DNA of 64,000 nt from Sphagnum magellanicum (lineage: Eukaryota; Streptophyta; Sphagnopsida; Sphagnales; Sphagnaceae), in contig CM038908.1 of assembly GCA_021904315.1 (NCBI GenBank), forward strand, positions 28,753,501 to 28,817,500, written 5' to 3'. This document shows positions 49,255 through 61,203 of this stretch, piece after piece. The notes beneath the pieces are model-generated. The model ran no database searches. It was given only the letters and a program-made list of their open reading frames with translations, and was not told the DNA's origin. The translations under genes and the position numbers were made by a program. Each line of letters starts with the position of its first letter. The stretch's first letter is position 1.

Positions 49255-50515
49255 CTGTTGCTCCAATTGGACGTGATTTCTCTCATGCTCTGCAATTGCT
49301 TCCATCGCTTCAAGCTTCTTGCATTGCTCAAATTGGAACATTCCTTTCTCCTAGTCATTGCTCCAATATTGCCTTCTATGATTCTTCAAATTGGGGCAGT
49401 CCTCCCTAGACTTCATGGCACCTCCATTGCTCCTACAATTCCTCAAATTGGACATTCCTCTCTAGGCTTCATTGCAGCTCCATTGCTTGCATTGCTCACA
49501 TCAGACATTCCTCTCTCTAATCATGAACTCAATTGCTTCCATTGCTTTCCAAGCTTTTGCATTGCACAAATTTTGGACATTCCTTTCTAGTCATTGCTCC
49601 ATTGCTCAGTACACAAGACATTCCTCTCTCTAATCATGAACTCCATTGCTTGTATTTCCTCAAATTGGACATTCTTCTCTAGTCATTCAAGCTCCAAGTT
49701 TCAGTGCTCAAATGGGGCATTTTTTTCTAGTCATTCCTCCATTGCTTGCATTCCTCACACTAGACATATATTCCCCTCTCTGATCATAAACCCCAATGCT
49801 CTTCCATTGCTCCAGCTTCCATTACTCAAATTGGACATTCCTCTCTAGTCATTGCTCCAAGTTTCCATTGCTCAAATGGGGCATTCCTTTGCTCAAAAGG
49901 GGCACCATTGCTTGCATTGCTTGCACTAGGTCTACATTCCTCTCTTGTCATTGCTCCACATTTCCATTGTTGATCAAATGGGGAATTCTTTTGCTCAAAT
50001 GGGTCATTGCACCACTGCTTGCATTGGGTATACATTCCTCTAGACTTGTCATTGCTTCAAGTTTGCTTTGCTCAAATGGGTCATTGCACCATCACTTGCA
50101 TTGCTCACACTAGGTCTACATTCTTGTCATTTGCTCCAAGTTTCCATTGTTGATCAAATGGGGAGTTGCTTTGTTCAAATGGGTCATTGCACCATTGCAT
50201 GCATAGGGTCTACATTCCTCACTTGTCATTGCTCCAAGTTTCCATTACTCAAATGGGGCATTCCTTTACTCAAATGGGTCATTGTACCATAACTTGCATT
50301 GTTTGCACTAGGTCTACATCCTCTCTAGGCATTGCTCCAGAGCTTACATTTCTCACACTAGACATATGATTCCTCTCTAAAGTCATTGTTCAATTGTTGC
50401 TTCCAATATTGCTCCAAGCTTCCATTGCTCAATAAATTGAACACTCTTCTCTAATCCTTGCTCCATTCCATTCTTCCAAGCTTTTTCCATTGCTCAAATT
50501 GGACATTCCTCTTGA
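49255..50515. repeat. Degenerate minisatellite of about 1.25 kb (TCATTGCTCCAAG family)
   Basis: Phrases such as 'cattcctctctagtcattgc', 'tccaagtttccattgctcaa' and 'atggggcattcct' recur dozens of times in varying order, with an approximate period of 45-50 bases. Larger blocks ('actaggtctacattcctc', 'ttgttgatcaaatggg') are themselves duplicated, giving a higher-order pattern. Open frames through it are products of the repeat. Confidence 0.85.
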
Positions 50516-53500
50516 GCCATGCACTTAAACAATGCACAAATGCAAAGAATTAAGCATTGGAAGAAAAGAAGAAATCACCAAAATTTCAATTGACACATTT
50601 CATTTGCATCTTGACTTTTGCATTTGTAGCACAACAAAGAATAAGGCAAGTCAAATTTTCCACCAATCTTGTGACACTTTCGATATGATATACAAATTAT
50701 ATAATTACATTCAACAATTGTTGCTTTGAAGATTATAGCCATCATCTCTAACATACACTTGAATGGGTCAATGCAAAAACATATGACGATTTGAAAAGGA
50801 GGCCAAAAGTGGTGATTGTTTTGGTGTTTTTTGCACAAGAATTTGCAATTGAAATTTTACCTCTCCTTTATGTCAAAAGGCCCATACACATTTTAAATTT
50901 CCTCGAGACCAAACTTTCAAGACTATTCAAGTACAATGTGATAGTTCACCATTTCCATTGATCACCTCTCAAGAAATTTAGTAATCTTCAACATTCAAAA
51001 ACTAAATAATATTTATGTTTCTATCATGATGAAACTTTATTTAGTTTTTGATATTCGTCATACTTATATTGAATGTAGTATGAAGTCATTTGTGCCAAAC
51101 TCAAACTCCCCAAGTATCAACTTGTAGTGCCACAATTTTGAAATTGGTCATCACTCTAACACTTAGAGTACTTCAAAGGCATGTTCCAAAAGGTAGATGA
51201 TCCTTGGCACAAAACTTTTTTGCAACTCTTTGATTTGCAAATTGCAACAAGAATATTCATGGCTTGCTACATGATGTTGTCATTTGAATGTGCTTACAAA
51301 CTCTTGGGTTCCACAAATGATTCTTGTGGGAAACTTATGGATGGTGACTTGCAATGCTTGGATGCTTGAACCGACACTTTATAATTTTGTGGTGAAACCA
51401 TCACTCCATCGGATTTGTTATTTGCCAAACATTATTGTGATAAGTTGGAATGTAGCTTCTTCATGTTCATGGGCACAAACTTCAACATCAAAACAACATT
51501 TTTGACACCTTTTATTCTCCCATTGACAAAAAGAACTTAATGCTTCCAATTGATAAATTTTTTTAATCAAATGTATTATGTTTAATTAGCTTCATCATAG
51601 CTTATATGCAACTTGGGAGATCTTGTGGCAAATTGCATGGGCCTTGTGAGACATTTAAATAAAAAAGCAAGTTATTAAGGCCCCCCAACATAATAATGTT
51701 GGGAATGCATTTTCCAAGTTGGCTAAATGGTACACCATGCTCAAAATACTCAAATTTGGAAATGTAGCATTTCAAAATCATACGGCCAAAGATTTCAAAA
51801 AAATCCTAACATTTGTAACATTTGGAAAAAACCTCCATAACTAAAAATAAGTTCTTAATGGACCAATTGCATGATTTTCATGTGATACACATGTGAGGTG
51901 TCCAACAAATGGAAATTCAATGATGTCCTCATGACATTGATATCTTATTCAAGATGCATTTAACCTTCCATTCATGATGTTTGACACGGAATGAAGATGT
52001 TTAGCGATTAAATTTATCATATTTATCCAAAATGTAGTAAATGCAATAAATTGTAAAAACATGTGAGATTAATCACAAGTTGAAAATATTCCATTGGTTG
52101 GGCTATGTTGGACCTTGTTGGCCCAATTATGAATGTATTTGAATACTTTATACTTATTGAAATAGTTCATGGATAGTTTTGATAGGATGATGTGATAACA
52201 TGGGATGGGTCAAAGAATGTTTAAATGGCGTTCAAGGACAATGATTAAACATTGTTAAAACATCAATTGTGGGCTTTAAAAAGTGTTTAGATATATATTG
52301 TATATTTATTGGGTTATTTTCAAATTTAATTAAATGTTACATTGATATATTATAAACATAGTTACATAAATATAACACAGATTTTTAACATTAACTTAAT
52401 TTACTAAATTTCAAAGCATTTCAAGTAAACATTGGTCATGTAAAAAATGGTTTTTTTTAGCATGGTTATCTATGGATACAAACCACCTTCCAAATACATT
52501 CAAAATTTTATTTGAATGTTTTACGTGTAGGGGTCATGAATGCATCCATGTGGCATTTCAAGTGTGTTACGCCTTATAATGATCATTACAAGCTTTCAAT
52601 TAGTGTATTGCCTTGTGCTTCTTTCACCATAAAAAATATATACTTTTCCAAACCCCAAGATGGTCAAAAAATTTGGAAAAAATTTCATTGCAATTGAAGG
52701 CTCCTCTTGAAAAAAAATGCACTAAATATTTGATTTCATCAATGCACAGTTGTTCAAAATAATTGACAATAACATTCAAATCAAAAGAACCATTTACCTG
52801 CAAATGCATGATCCATGATGATGAAAATGCTACAAACCCCACTATCAAAAATTTCATTTATTCCATTTGTGCATCTAACCCATTGTTGGGTGGAAATCCC
52901 ATAATCCACTACAATGGTTTAGGACTTTGTCCCAATGGATGTCATTAAGAAATAGGTCACATGGCAACAATTCCACTAGCGATTCCACCCAACAACCCAA
53001 TTAGTAGTTGCTTGGACCTAATCAATGGCCTATGTTTTTTCAATTTAGTTATTTTCTGCCTACCTATTTAGTGTAATGGATTGATCCATAGGAATGTGTT
53101 TAATGATTCATCCATTCACTTTAGTTCAATTGGATGGTTTGCTCTACTCATATTAATCCAATGGATTTTCCACCCACATGTTAACAATGGTTTTGCCCAC
53201 TATATTACTCACCTTGGTTCAAAAGTTCCATCACATTTTTCCTAGTGGTTTCATCCACTATGTTGAATTTGGGTGGATTGCATCTCAACGGTTCAATACA
53301 CCCATTCTATTTTTGTGGTATGGTCCATTGTGTTCAATTTGGGTGGTTTCCTCATATATGGTAGTTTCCAATCTATGGTTTATGAATGGTTTTGTTTGGG
53401 TGGAAATGTAGTGGGGCCTTTTGTGTGGTTTGGGCACACAACTACAATTCATGGTTTTGTTAAATGTTCAAATTGATTAACTTGTCATTTTGAGTAATGA

Positions 53501-53780
53501 ACATGTACATTTTGACTAAAGGTCAAGGGCTTGAATGACACATGCATTTGTTGACTGATCAACTTGATTATAATGGTTCATTTCACTAGATACACATAAT
53601 CAAATTGTACAACCTTAATCAAAATGGCTAATGATCTTTAGTCAAATTAAAAATTTAATCAAAATGGTTAATGATCTTTAATAAAAATGACAAATGGTCT
53701 TTAGTCAAATTGAACATTTAGTCAAAATGGTCAATGATTGTTAATCAAATACAACATGGTCTATTACCTTATATGAATCT
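50516..53780. other. AT-rich intergenic DNA, no gene seen
   Basis: Open frames at 51,181-51,369, 52,512-52,697 and 52,763-52,948 (plus) and 52,624-52,857 (minus) lack recognisable domains. Near 53,600-53,760 the phrase 'aatcaaaatggttaatgatctttaatcaaa' is repeated three to four times. Confidence 0.5.
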
Positions 53781-53960
53781 ACCTTTTACTTATTCATCCA
53801 CCTATTTACTTTGTTAACTACTTACCTACCTATTACGCACCCACCCACCTACCTTTTATTTACCTACCTACCTACCTAGATACATACCTACTTATATTTT
53901 TCATTTCCATACAACCTACCTACTTACCTACCCACCCACCAACATATCATTTATTTCCCT
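53781..53960 (+). repeat. (CTAC)n / (CCAC)n tetranucleotide-rich tract
   Basis: Repeated 'ctacctacc' and 'cacccacc' with interruptions. Its complement, 'ggtaggtagg', occurs about 1 kb downstream at 54,890-54,930. Confidence 0.75.
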
Positions 53961-53989
53961 ATCCACCCACTTACCTATTTAATTTTAGC

Positions 53990-54745
53990 CATTATGCATA
54001 ACCATTAGGTTTAGCCATTATGTTTAGCCATTACATTTAGCCAAATTTTAACCATTAAATTTATTTTTAAATTAACCATTAATTTTAACCATTAAATTTG
54101 GCACTAGGATTAATTTAAGTTGAACCATTAAATTTTACCAATAAGTATAGTTTAAAATATGTCACTAAGTGTAGCCACTAGGTATAGCTTAAGTTTATCC
54201 AATATGTTTAACCATTAAAATTACTCACTATGTTTAACTTAAGTTTAACCATTATATTTAGTCACAAGGTTTAGCCTAGGTTTATCCATGAAATATGTTT
54301 AGTCATTAAGTTTATCAACTAAATTTAACCACTATGTTTAACCATGAAATTTAGCCATTAGGTTTAACGATCAATCATTAAATTTAATCAAAGTTTAATC
54401 ATTATGTTTAACCATTAATTTAAATCATTGAGTTTAGCCACTAGGTTTAGCCATTAGTTTTAAGTCATTGAGTTTAGTCGCTAGGTTTAACCATTAGTTT
54501 AAGTCGATGAATTTAGCCATTAAGTTTAACCATTAATTTAAGTTGGTGAATTTAGCCACTAGATTTAACCATTAATTTAAGTCATTGAGTTTAACCACTA
54601 GGTTTAGCCATTAATTTAAGTCATTGAGTTTAACCACTAGGTTTAGCCATTAATTTAAATCATTGAATTCAACCACTAGGTTTAGCCATTATTTTAACTC
54701 ATTGAGTTTAATCACTAATTATCACCTATGTTTAACCATTATGTT
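53990..54745 (+). repeat. AT-rich minisatellite, 39-bp unit in its best part
   Basis: The clearest units (54,579-54,617 and 54,618-54,656 with neighbours) read 'aagtcattgagtttaacc' plus 'actaggtttagccattaattt', exactly 39 bases apart. Toward 53,990 it decays into a 12-14 base motif, 'tttagccattaa'. Not coding. Confidence 0.85.
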
Positions 54746-54884
54746 TAATGATGTGAAATAAACATGTGAAATTAAAAACTTGAACACCTTTGATGGTGTA
54801 ATCCATTAATAAGCACTTGGTTTATCATTATGAAGGTTTGGGGCTCAATTCCTTATATTTACAACCTATGTGCATGTTTAGAAA

Positions 54885-55015
54885 GCTAGGGTAGGTAGGT
54901 TAGATTAAGGGAGTTCGGTGAAGTTAAGGTAGGTAGGCTAGGCTAGGCTAGGCTAACACCTACCTACTTAAATGTTTTTTTTCAACCTACTTATTTACCT
55001 ACCTACCTAACTATT
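54885..55015 (+). repeat. (GGTAG)/(GGCTA) simple repeats followed by (CTAC)n
   Basis: 'gtaggtaggtta', 'aggtaggtaggctaggctaggctaggcta' and then 'acctacctacctaac'. The GGTAG and CTACC parts can pair with each other and with the tract at 53,781. Confidence 0.75.
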
Positions 55016-57873
55016 AATTTTTAAAATAATAATCCAAAAATTGATTTTAATTTAGGTATAAAATTGACTTAGTCAAATGGTCCACTATCTATTAATCAAA
55101 TAGCTAATCATTTTGTTAGTCACTATGCTAATCAAAATGACAACCAATTTCATTGCCTACTCACGCAAGACATGGTTAAAACGACTTGTCTAAATTGACA
55201 TGGTGGTTTTTTTGACACTTGTCATTTTTGGGTTTTTTTTTACTAGAAAAACCAATCGAAAAAACCATGAATTATAGTAGTGGCATGATCACACATTTGT
55301 GCAATGGTCTTTCATGTGCGCTCCACTTTGGATGGTTTAGGGTCTCAATTCGAAGCTTTGGGAACATGTTGAAGGTTAATATCATAACTATGCCATGTAC
55401 ACTACTGAAAATGCATGTGTAAAGGATTCTTTGCAATATACAAACATGATATATATATATACCATTCATATGTCACTATGGTTACTCTAAAAAGTACACT
55501 TTATTTATCCATGATCGATATTGATATTTAGTGGACTTGGAAGATTTTAAAACAAAGTTCTAATCTAACCCTTTGTGAAAATCTATGACCTAGACCAACA
55601 TTTTGCCATAAGTGTGATGGGCATACACATATGACCAACCTTCTAGGATGCCCTTTCCAAATAACAAGCTACATAATAGACAATAAAACATCCCAATGAT
55701 TAACCTTGTAGGGTGCCCTATCAACCTTCAACAATAAACTACATAGTGAACATAAAAAAATCCTGATGAAATATCCCAACCAAACATAAGGACAATAAAA
55801 TTGATGTGAATACAAAAACTTAGGGAAGAAATTTTGTGTACTTTCAACCTGACAAGATGTGTATGTGTAGCCATCAATATTCGAAAGTAACATATGGCTC
55901 CCAAAATAAGATAGCTATGTGGAGGTTAAACCAAAGCATAAGCATGGGCTAGCCAATGTGTTGAGGTGAAACACAACACTTGTTTGAACCTTGTTGCACA
56001 AATTCAAATTTTGCCACAAATTATCATGTTTGATGAACAAACATGGTGCCCATGTTTAGGCAATAGAACACACACACATACATCATGTTTTAATAAACTT
56101 ATATACCATCCCCCATATGCATCCTCCTTATCCTTTTGTCCATCTTCCCTAATAGAAATTTCAACCTCCACCTCCATCTTCATGTCATCATCAAAGCCAT
56201 CAACATCATCCCATCTAGAGTGAGGCATATCCAATGATACATCACTATGGTCCAATTTTGATTTGAATGGCAAGTTAATCAATCATCTACATGATGTTTG
56301 CTTATTTGGTTTGGTTTCATTTCCTTTATTATGTTTTGTTTATGTTTTTTTGTTGGATGCAACAAAACAAAGATCAAGTCATTGTCATGCAAACATCTAC
56401 ACGCATCCAACAACATGACTAACATGCACAATCTAAGGATTTTCAACATCAATATCCACCATGCATTTACAATTAACAACAAATGTTATGCACCTTTATG
56501 GATATTTGCCCAAAATTGTGTAATGTGTTAAGACAATTTTTTGTATAGTGGATCCACTAGTGAGCCTTCATTTCAAACTCCAATCTTGTTCTATATTTCA
56601 CAAGTTGCACATTGGTTCACAACTACAATACCTTACATTTGAGCAATTTGAATGTTCTTAAATTTGTGTTCAATGATTTTTCCTCAAATGATCAATGTGT
56701 TTTCATGTGATGAATGTGAAAATAACTAGACCTTATATCAAATCATACATACCACAAGCTTGCACATCCACCCCAAATTAGTGAAATAAAATTCTTGACA
56801 TCTGAACAAAAACAAGCAACCAACATTTAACCATTGGCAAGTATTATGGCATATGTAGTCTTTCTTGATTGCAAACATCCCACTTGCACTTGATGGCTAG
56901 TTACCATGCCCTTTCCAATAAGGTTTTGTAACAACTTGTTGAATCGAGACTAACTTGGTTGTTGAACCCCATTACTAAAGCCTTGTGTAGGAAGACAACT
57001 CAAATTTGAAATTTACCTATAAAACAAACCTTGTCTAGTAAGGTTTTAGGTGTTTCATTTTACAATTTAGGGTTTTGGGTGCTTGAATGCATTTTTTGGG
57101 GTGTTTTTGTTAATATCGTTGTTTTGAAATTTAAATTCCAAACTATTTGTTTGAAGCATTTGTTACTTCTTATATTAGTGTGTACTAAATGGCTTGTTAC
57201 AATTATGATGTAAATTAAGAAACACCATGGTTTAAGTTAAATGTTCGCCTTTAACTTTTTTGCCAATTATTAAAAATTCATTTTTTAACTTGTTAGACAT
57301 TATGATTAATATCTATTATTAATATTATGATCATTTTTATGTATTCTTTGGAGGCAAATTTACTCGATTTTGGTTTGACACATTTGACAAATATAGGTTA
57401 AAAGCTTGAATGTTGGATTCAACACAAGACTCGAACATTGATATGATCTATTGTTTACGTGTATTGTTTGTTAGTTAAAAGTTTACATGCAACATTAAAA
57501 AGCTTGACCTAACAAGGCAACAAATGAATTTTGGTCAAAGTTGTGGACATGTGTACACTCCTTGAAAATCAAATGGAAATGTTATGTGTAGTTCCATGTT
57601 TGGATGACCCCAAATATTTGATAATTGCATGGAACCTTGGAAAACTATGGGTTTTTTAATATCCACTTGTTCAACTATGTAGTGCAACATCCACATGCTA
57701 ACTAGTTCCATGGGCAACTATTAATTTGGTTATTTCCACTCTAACATGGCAATACATTATTGACATGCAAGTTTTCTTTATGAAATGGTCATGGGTGGTG
57801 AATTGTGGTTTATAAAAAACCCTGCAATTGTTGGGTTGTTGGGGAGACAAGATACCAATGTTAGGGGTAGAGG
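55016..57873. other. AT-rich intergenic DNA, no gene seen
   Basis: Short frames on both strands (for example 55,219-55,422 plus, 56,004-56,282 minus and 56,279-56,482 minus) lack recognisable domains. Contains a short (AT)n at 55,449-55,461. Confidence 0.5.
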
Positions 57874-58696
57874 TAGAATGACGCGCTCCCAAGTTCCTAG
57901 TTAGACCCAAGATGGGTTTAAGTTACTCAAACAGCGGAATTTTGAAAAACTCGGGGCACGCTCCCAGCTCTCAACATTAAAAGGGGTAAAGGGGCATGCT
58001 GAAGCTTCGGGATGAGACTAGGAAAAGTGACAAGCTTGAGTTACTTACTTGAACCTACATCAACCAACCAACAAGTTGATTAGTTCATTTCCTGGAGCAC
58101 TTTTAGTGCTAGGACAAGCCACAGGCAACTCTGGATTCAGAAGACTCACCACGGCCCGAACTTGAGGGAAACCATCACCTTCCCCCATATAGTATTCTTT
58201 GCGTCTCTCCACGGAACTTACATTCGAATGGCTTTTTTTTGTCCCGAGATTCCCAAGGAGGAGTCTTGAAATTGTCTCAGTTTGGACTTTACGAGGTCAT
58301 AACTCTTTGTTCAAACCTCTGATCGGGATGAGGTCTTAAGCAAACTTGTAGCTCTTCTCGAGAGCTTTCCAATGGTGTATCGCACCCCACTTGCATGCAT
58401 CAAAATTGGGTCGATTTTTGACTTTTAATGATCGGAAATCAAATTGCCAATTCGACTCTGGCCCTTTTTTTTACCATAACTTGTGCTGCAAATGTCCAAG
58501 TGGCCCATGCGAGCCCATTTTCGACATCCACACTTTGATAACTTTTTAATGATATAAAGAACACCCCAATGCAAGGTGTTTTGACCCTTACAATCGAACT
58601 TTGAAATTTCAAGAATCCCAGAGGAGTCCCAAGTCCCAATTTCGGGAGTGTGAGTTTCATCCTCACACTCTCTCAAAGTAGGGTTGCGACATAGAA
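57874..58696. mobile_element. Solo LTR, 813 bp, with 5-bp target-site duplication TAGAA
   Basis: The element 57,879-58,691 begins TGACGCGCTCCC and ends GGGTTGCGACA, so it has the TG...CA ends of an LTR with near-inverted termini (TGACGC / GCGACA). It is flanked on both sides by TAGAA (57,874-57,878 and 58,692-58,696). The body is CpG-rich compared with surrounding DNA, indicating a young insertion. No internal region, primer-binding site or second LTR lies next to it, so recombination between two LTRs probably left this copy. Orientation could not be fixed. The minus-strand frames at 58,425-58,676 are inside it and are not a gene I recognise. Confidence 0.8.
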
Positions 58697-60831
58697 TTTG
58701 GCAAAATTATAACCAATATGCAAATTGATGTCAATGATGGTGATATTAAGAATGAAGGTGTGGGGGAGGTTGTTGTAAAGGTTGCATGAGTGGAATCCAA
58801 CCTTGTTGTGCAGTGAAATCACATGGATTATGAGTTAGAACTAAATGAATTAAACTAGGAATCTATAAAGTTGTTATAATGTTATATAATAGGTTTTTTA
58901 ATCATTTAGGCACATTTACTTTGGTGGACTTGTACCAAACCTTTGTTTTAATGAAAATCCAATGTTTAAAACCCAACTTATTATAAATGTCCCATGCATC
59001 TTGCAACACATTGTTTCAGAAGTTGTTGATTTTTTAAAAGTAAACAAATACATGAAATGAACTACATTGAGTCTTACCCTTTCATCTTCCCTTTAACACA
59101 CCTTTGATCCTTATAATTCACTGATAACAAACAAACCACATTTCAAGTGTTGCAAGACATAGTGGTTTGAAATTGTGATTCACAAAGTTTCAAATTTCAA
59201 GTGAAAATTTTGTGAATGGGCAACATGAATAATTCAAAATTTTATGGAAATTTCATAAAACAAAAAAAAAATTGTCCACATCCACCTTACTCCTATTGGG
59301 TCCCCATTGATGCATGAACAAAAGCGCAATTTAATGGAATTGTCTATGGAACATCTATTACAATGAAAATTCATGATCCAATGCACACATCACCATGTTG
59401 CATGATGGTGTCTTTCACCCAACAACCATAATTGCCCAACACTAATATTGACCACCTTTGTGACTATATACATCATATGGTGAAAAGGTTTCAAGGTAGA
59501 TCATTCTTTTTAATGTTCTTTTTGGGGCAAATTATTGTTAGGTTTTTGTTTTTTTAAATCATGGCTACTAATACAAAGGGAAAAAGAGAGGTTTTTTCAT
59601 TTTAAATCACCTAAAAGCTACATATTATTTTATTGGGAAGATGTTGCTACATTTATGCCTACTAGTTGCAATTTTTAAAAAAAATTAAAAAAATGTTACC
59701 AACTTAGATTATTATTTTTTGAATTTGCCAAAGGATGTTCACCAACCTAGCTCTATCAAAAAATTGAAAAAAAATAAAATAATAATAATTATATATATAA
59801 AGAAAAATTAAATTAATAAATGTTTATTTGTGATAGCTTTGAGAGTAACCTTACAAAAAATGCAAGGTTGCAAACAACCTAACAAAGACCTTACCAAATG
59901 TGCATCATCTTAGATAGCCTAGTGTGGATTTAATGAAATTTGCAAAGTATGATGCAAAATTATCAAATATATGCCTAGTTTTCATTGATACAAACTAAAA
60001 ACCTTTAATACTCCAAGCATTAAAGTATGAGGTAGTAGATTATGTCATTTTTTTAATTACATATGACATAATCTTTGGGTGATGATAATACACTTTTAAT
60101 CATAGTTTTCCCCTAAGTTTACAATTCTATGGTTTTAAAAGTTCATGACTTTTTCACAAAAACATAGTGATTTATTTCAAATTTATAACTTTAAAAGAAA
60201 ATTTCAAATTGTTCTAAATTTTTTTCACCATAGTGAAAAAAATTCTCAAAAATAAAAATTTTAAAAATTTTAAAAATTTGTTCATAACATTCACCAACAT
60301 ATTTATTGAACATGATTCTTCTTTAAATTGTTAAATTTATCGCCCTAAAACTTAATGTCATGGAATATGGTTTCATCCAACTTGCCCGTTATGTTGGGTG
60401 TGTCATCTAGCTTGCTCTAATGGGTTTGCCAAGCACCTTACCCAAGAGAATGGGTAAAGGCTTGACCATTTCATAGTCCATATCTTTGGCCTCTATGGTT
60501 GTTTATCGCATCCAATATACACTATTAAATTTATCCCACACTCCGTGCATAAATGTGAAAAGGTAGATAATATAAAGTGAGATTATTCATATGTCACCAT
60601 TGGACCAATGTTTACGATTGGCCAACAAAAAAAATCATTGTGTATGAATCATGAAACATCTTTTTTTTGGCAGGTTCACACTTGTGCTTATGCAAGCTTT
60701 AGAGCTTCAATTCATTTGATATTTTGTTATTCAATTATTGTGATTTCGCTTGAAGATGTGGTCCCTTAAACCACCCCCTAATTTCAAATTAAAGTATTTT
60801 TATTACAACAAATGTAATTCTAGCATGGCAT
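58697..60831. other. AT-rich intergenic DNA, no gene seen
   Basis: No open frame with a recognisable domain. A/T low-complexity stretches occur near 59,670-59,820 and 60,230-60,280. Confidence 0.55.
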
Positions 60832-61080
60832 TCCTCTTCATGTATGTGACATTGCTTCCAACAATAGGAATCGGAGTTACTTGCTTGTTGCCCTCCAAGG
60901 GAAGCAACTTGCCATTAATGTTCTTGTGATTTGTTTATGGGTGTTGAAATTTTGTTTAAAACCTCTTCATGTATGTAACGTTGCTTCTAACAATAGGAAT
61001 CAAAAATAAATTTTTGTTGGCTTAAAAGGGAAGCAACTTGCCATTGATGTTCTTGTGATTTGCTTAAATGTGTTGGATTT
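60832..61080 (+). repeat. Two-copy tandem duplication, about 125-130 bp
   Basis: Both copies run 'cctcttcatgtatgt', 'ttgcttc', 'aacaataggaatc', 'gggaagcaacttgccatt', 'gatgttcttgtgattt'. The first starts near 60,832 and the second near 60,962. It lies just upstream of the hAT relic. Confidence 0.8.
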
Positions 61081-61203
61081 TTGTCTAAAATTTTCTTACA
61101 TTGATTCACCAAAAGAGCTGCTCATTGTTTATAATCACAACTTGTCACCACCACCATAAGCTATAAGAACATGAGTTTGTAAATCATAACAAAAAATCCA
61201 AGT

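Noticed and set aside
49594-50369. Several Ser/Cys/His-rich frames in the minisatellite
   Set aside because: They arise from the degenerate repeat being open in more than one frame.
58425-58676. Minus-strand frames of 75-83 codons
   Set aside because: They lie wholly within the solo LTR and resemble no retroelement protein.
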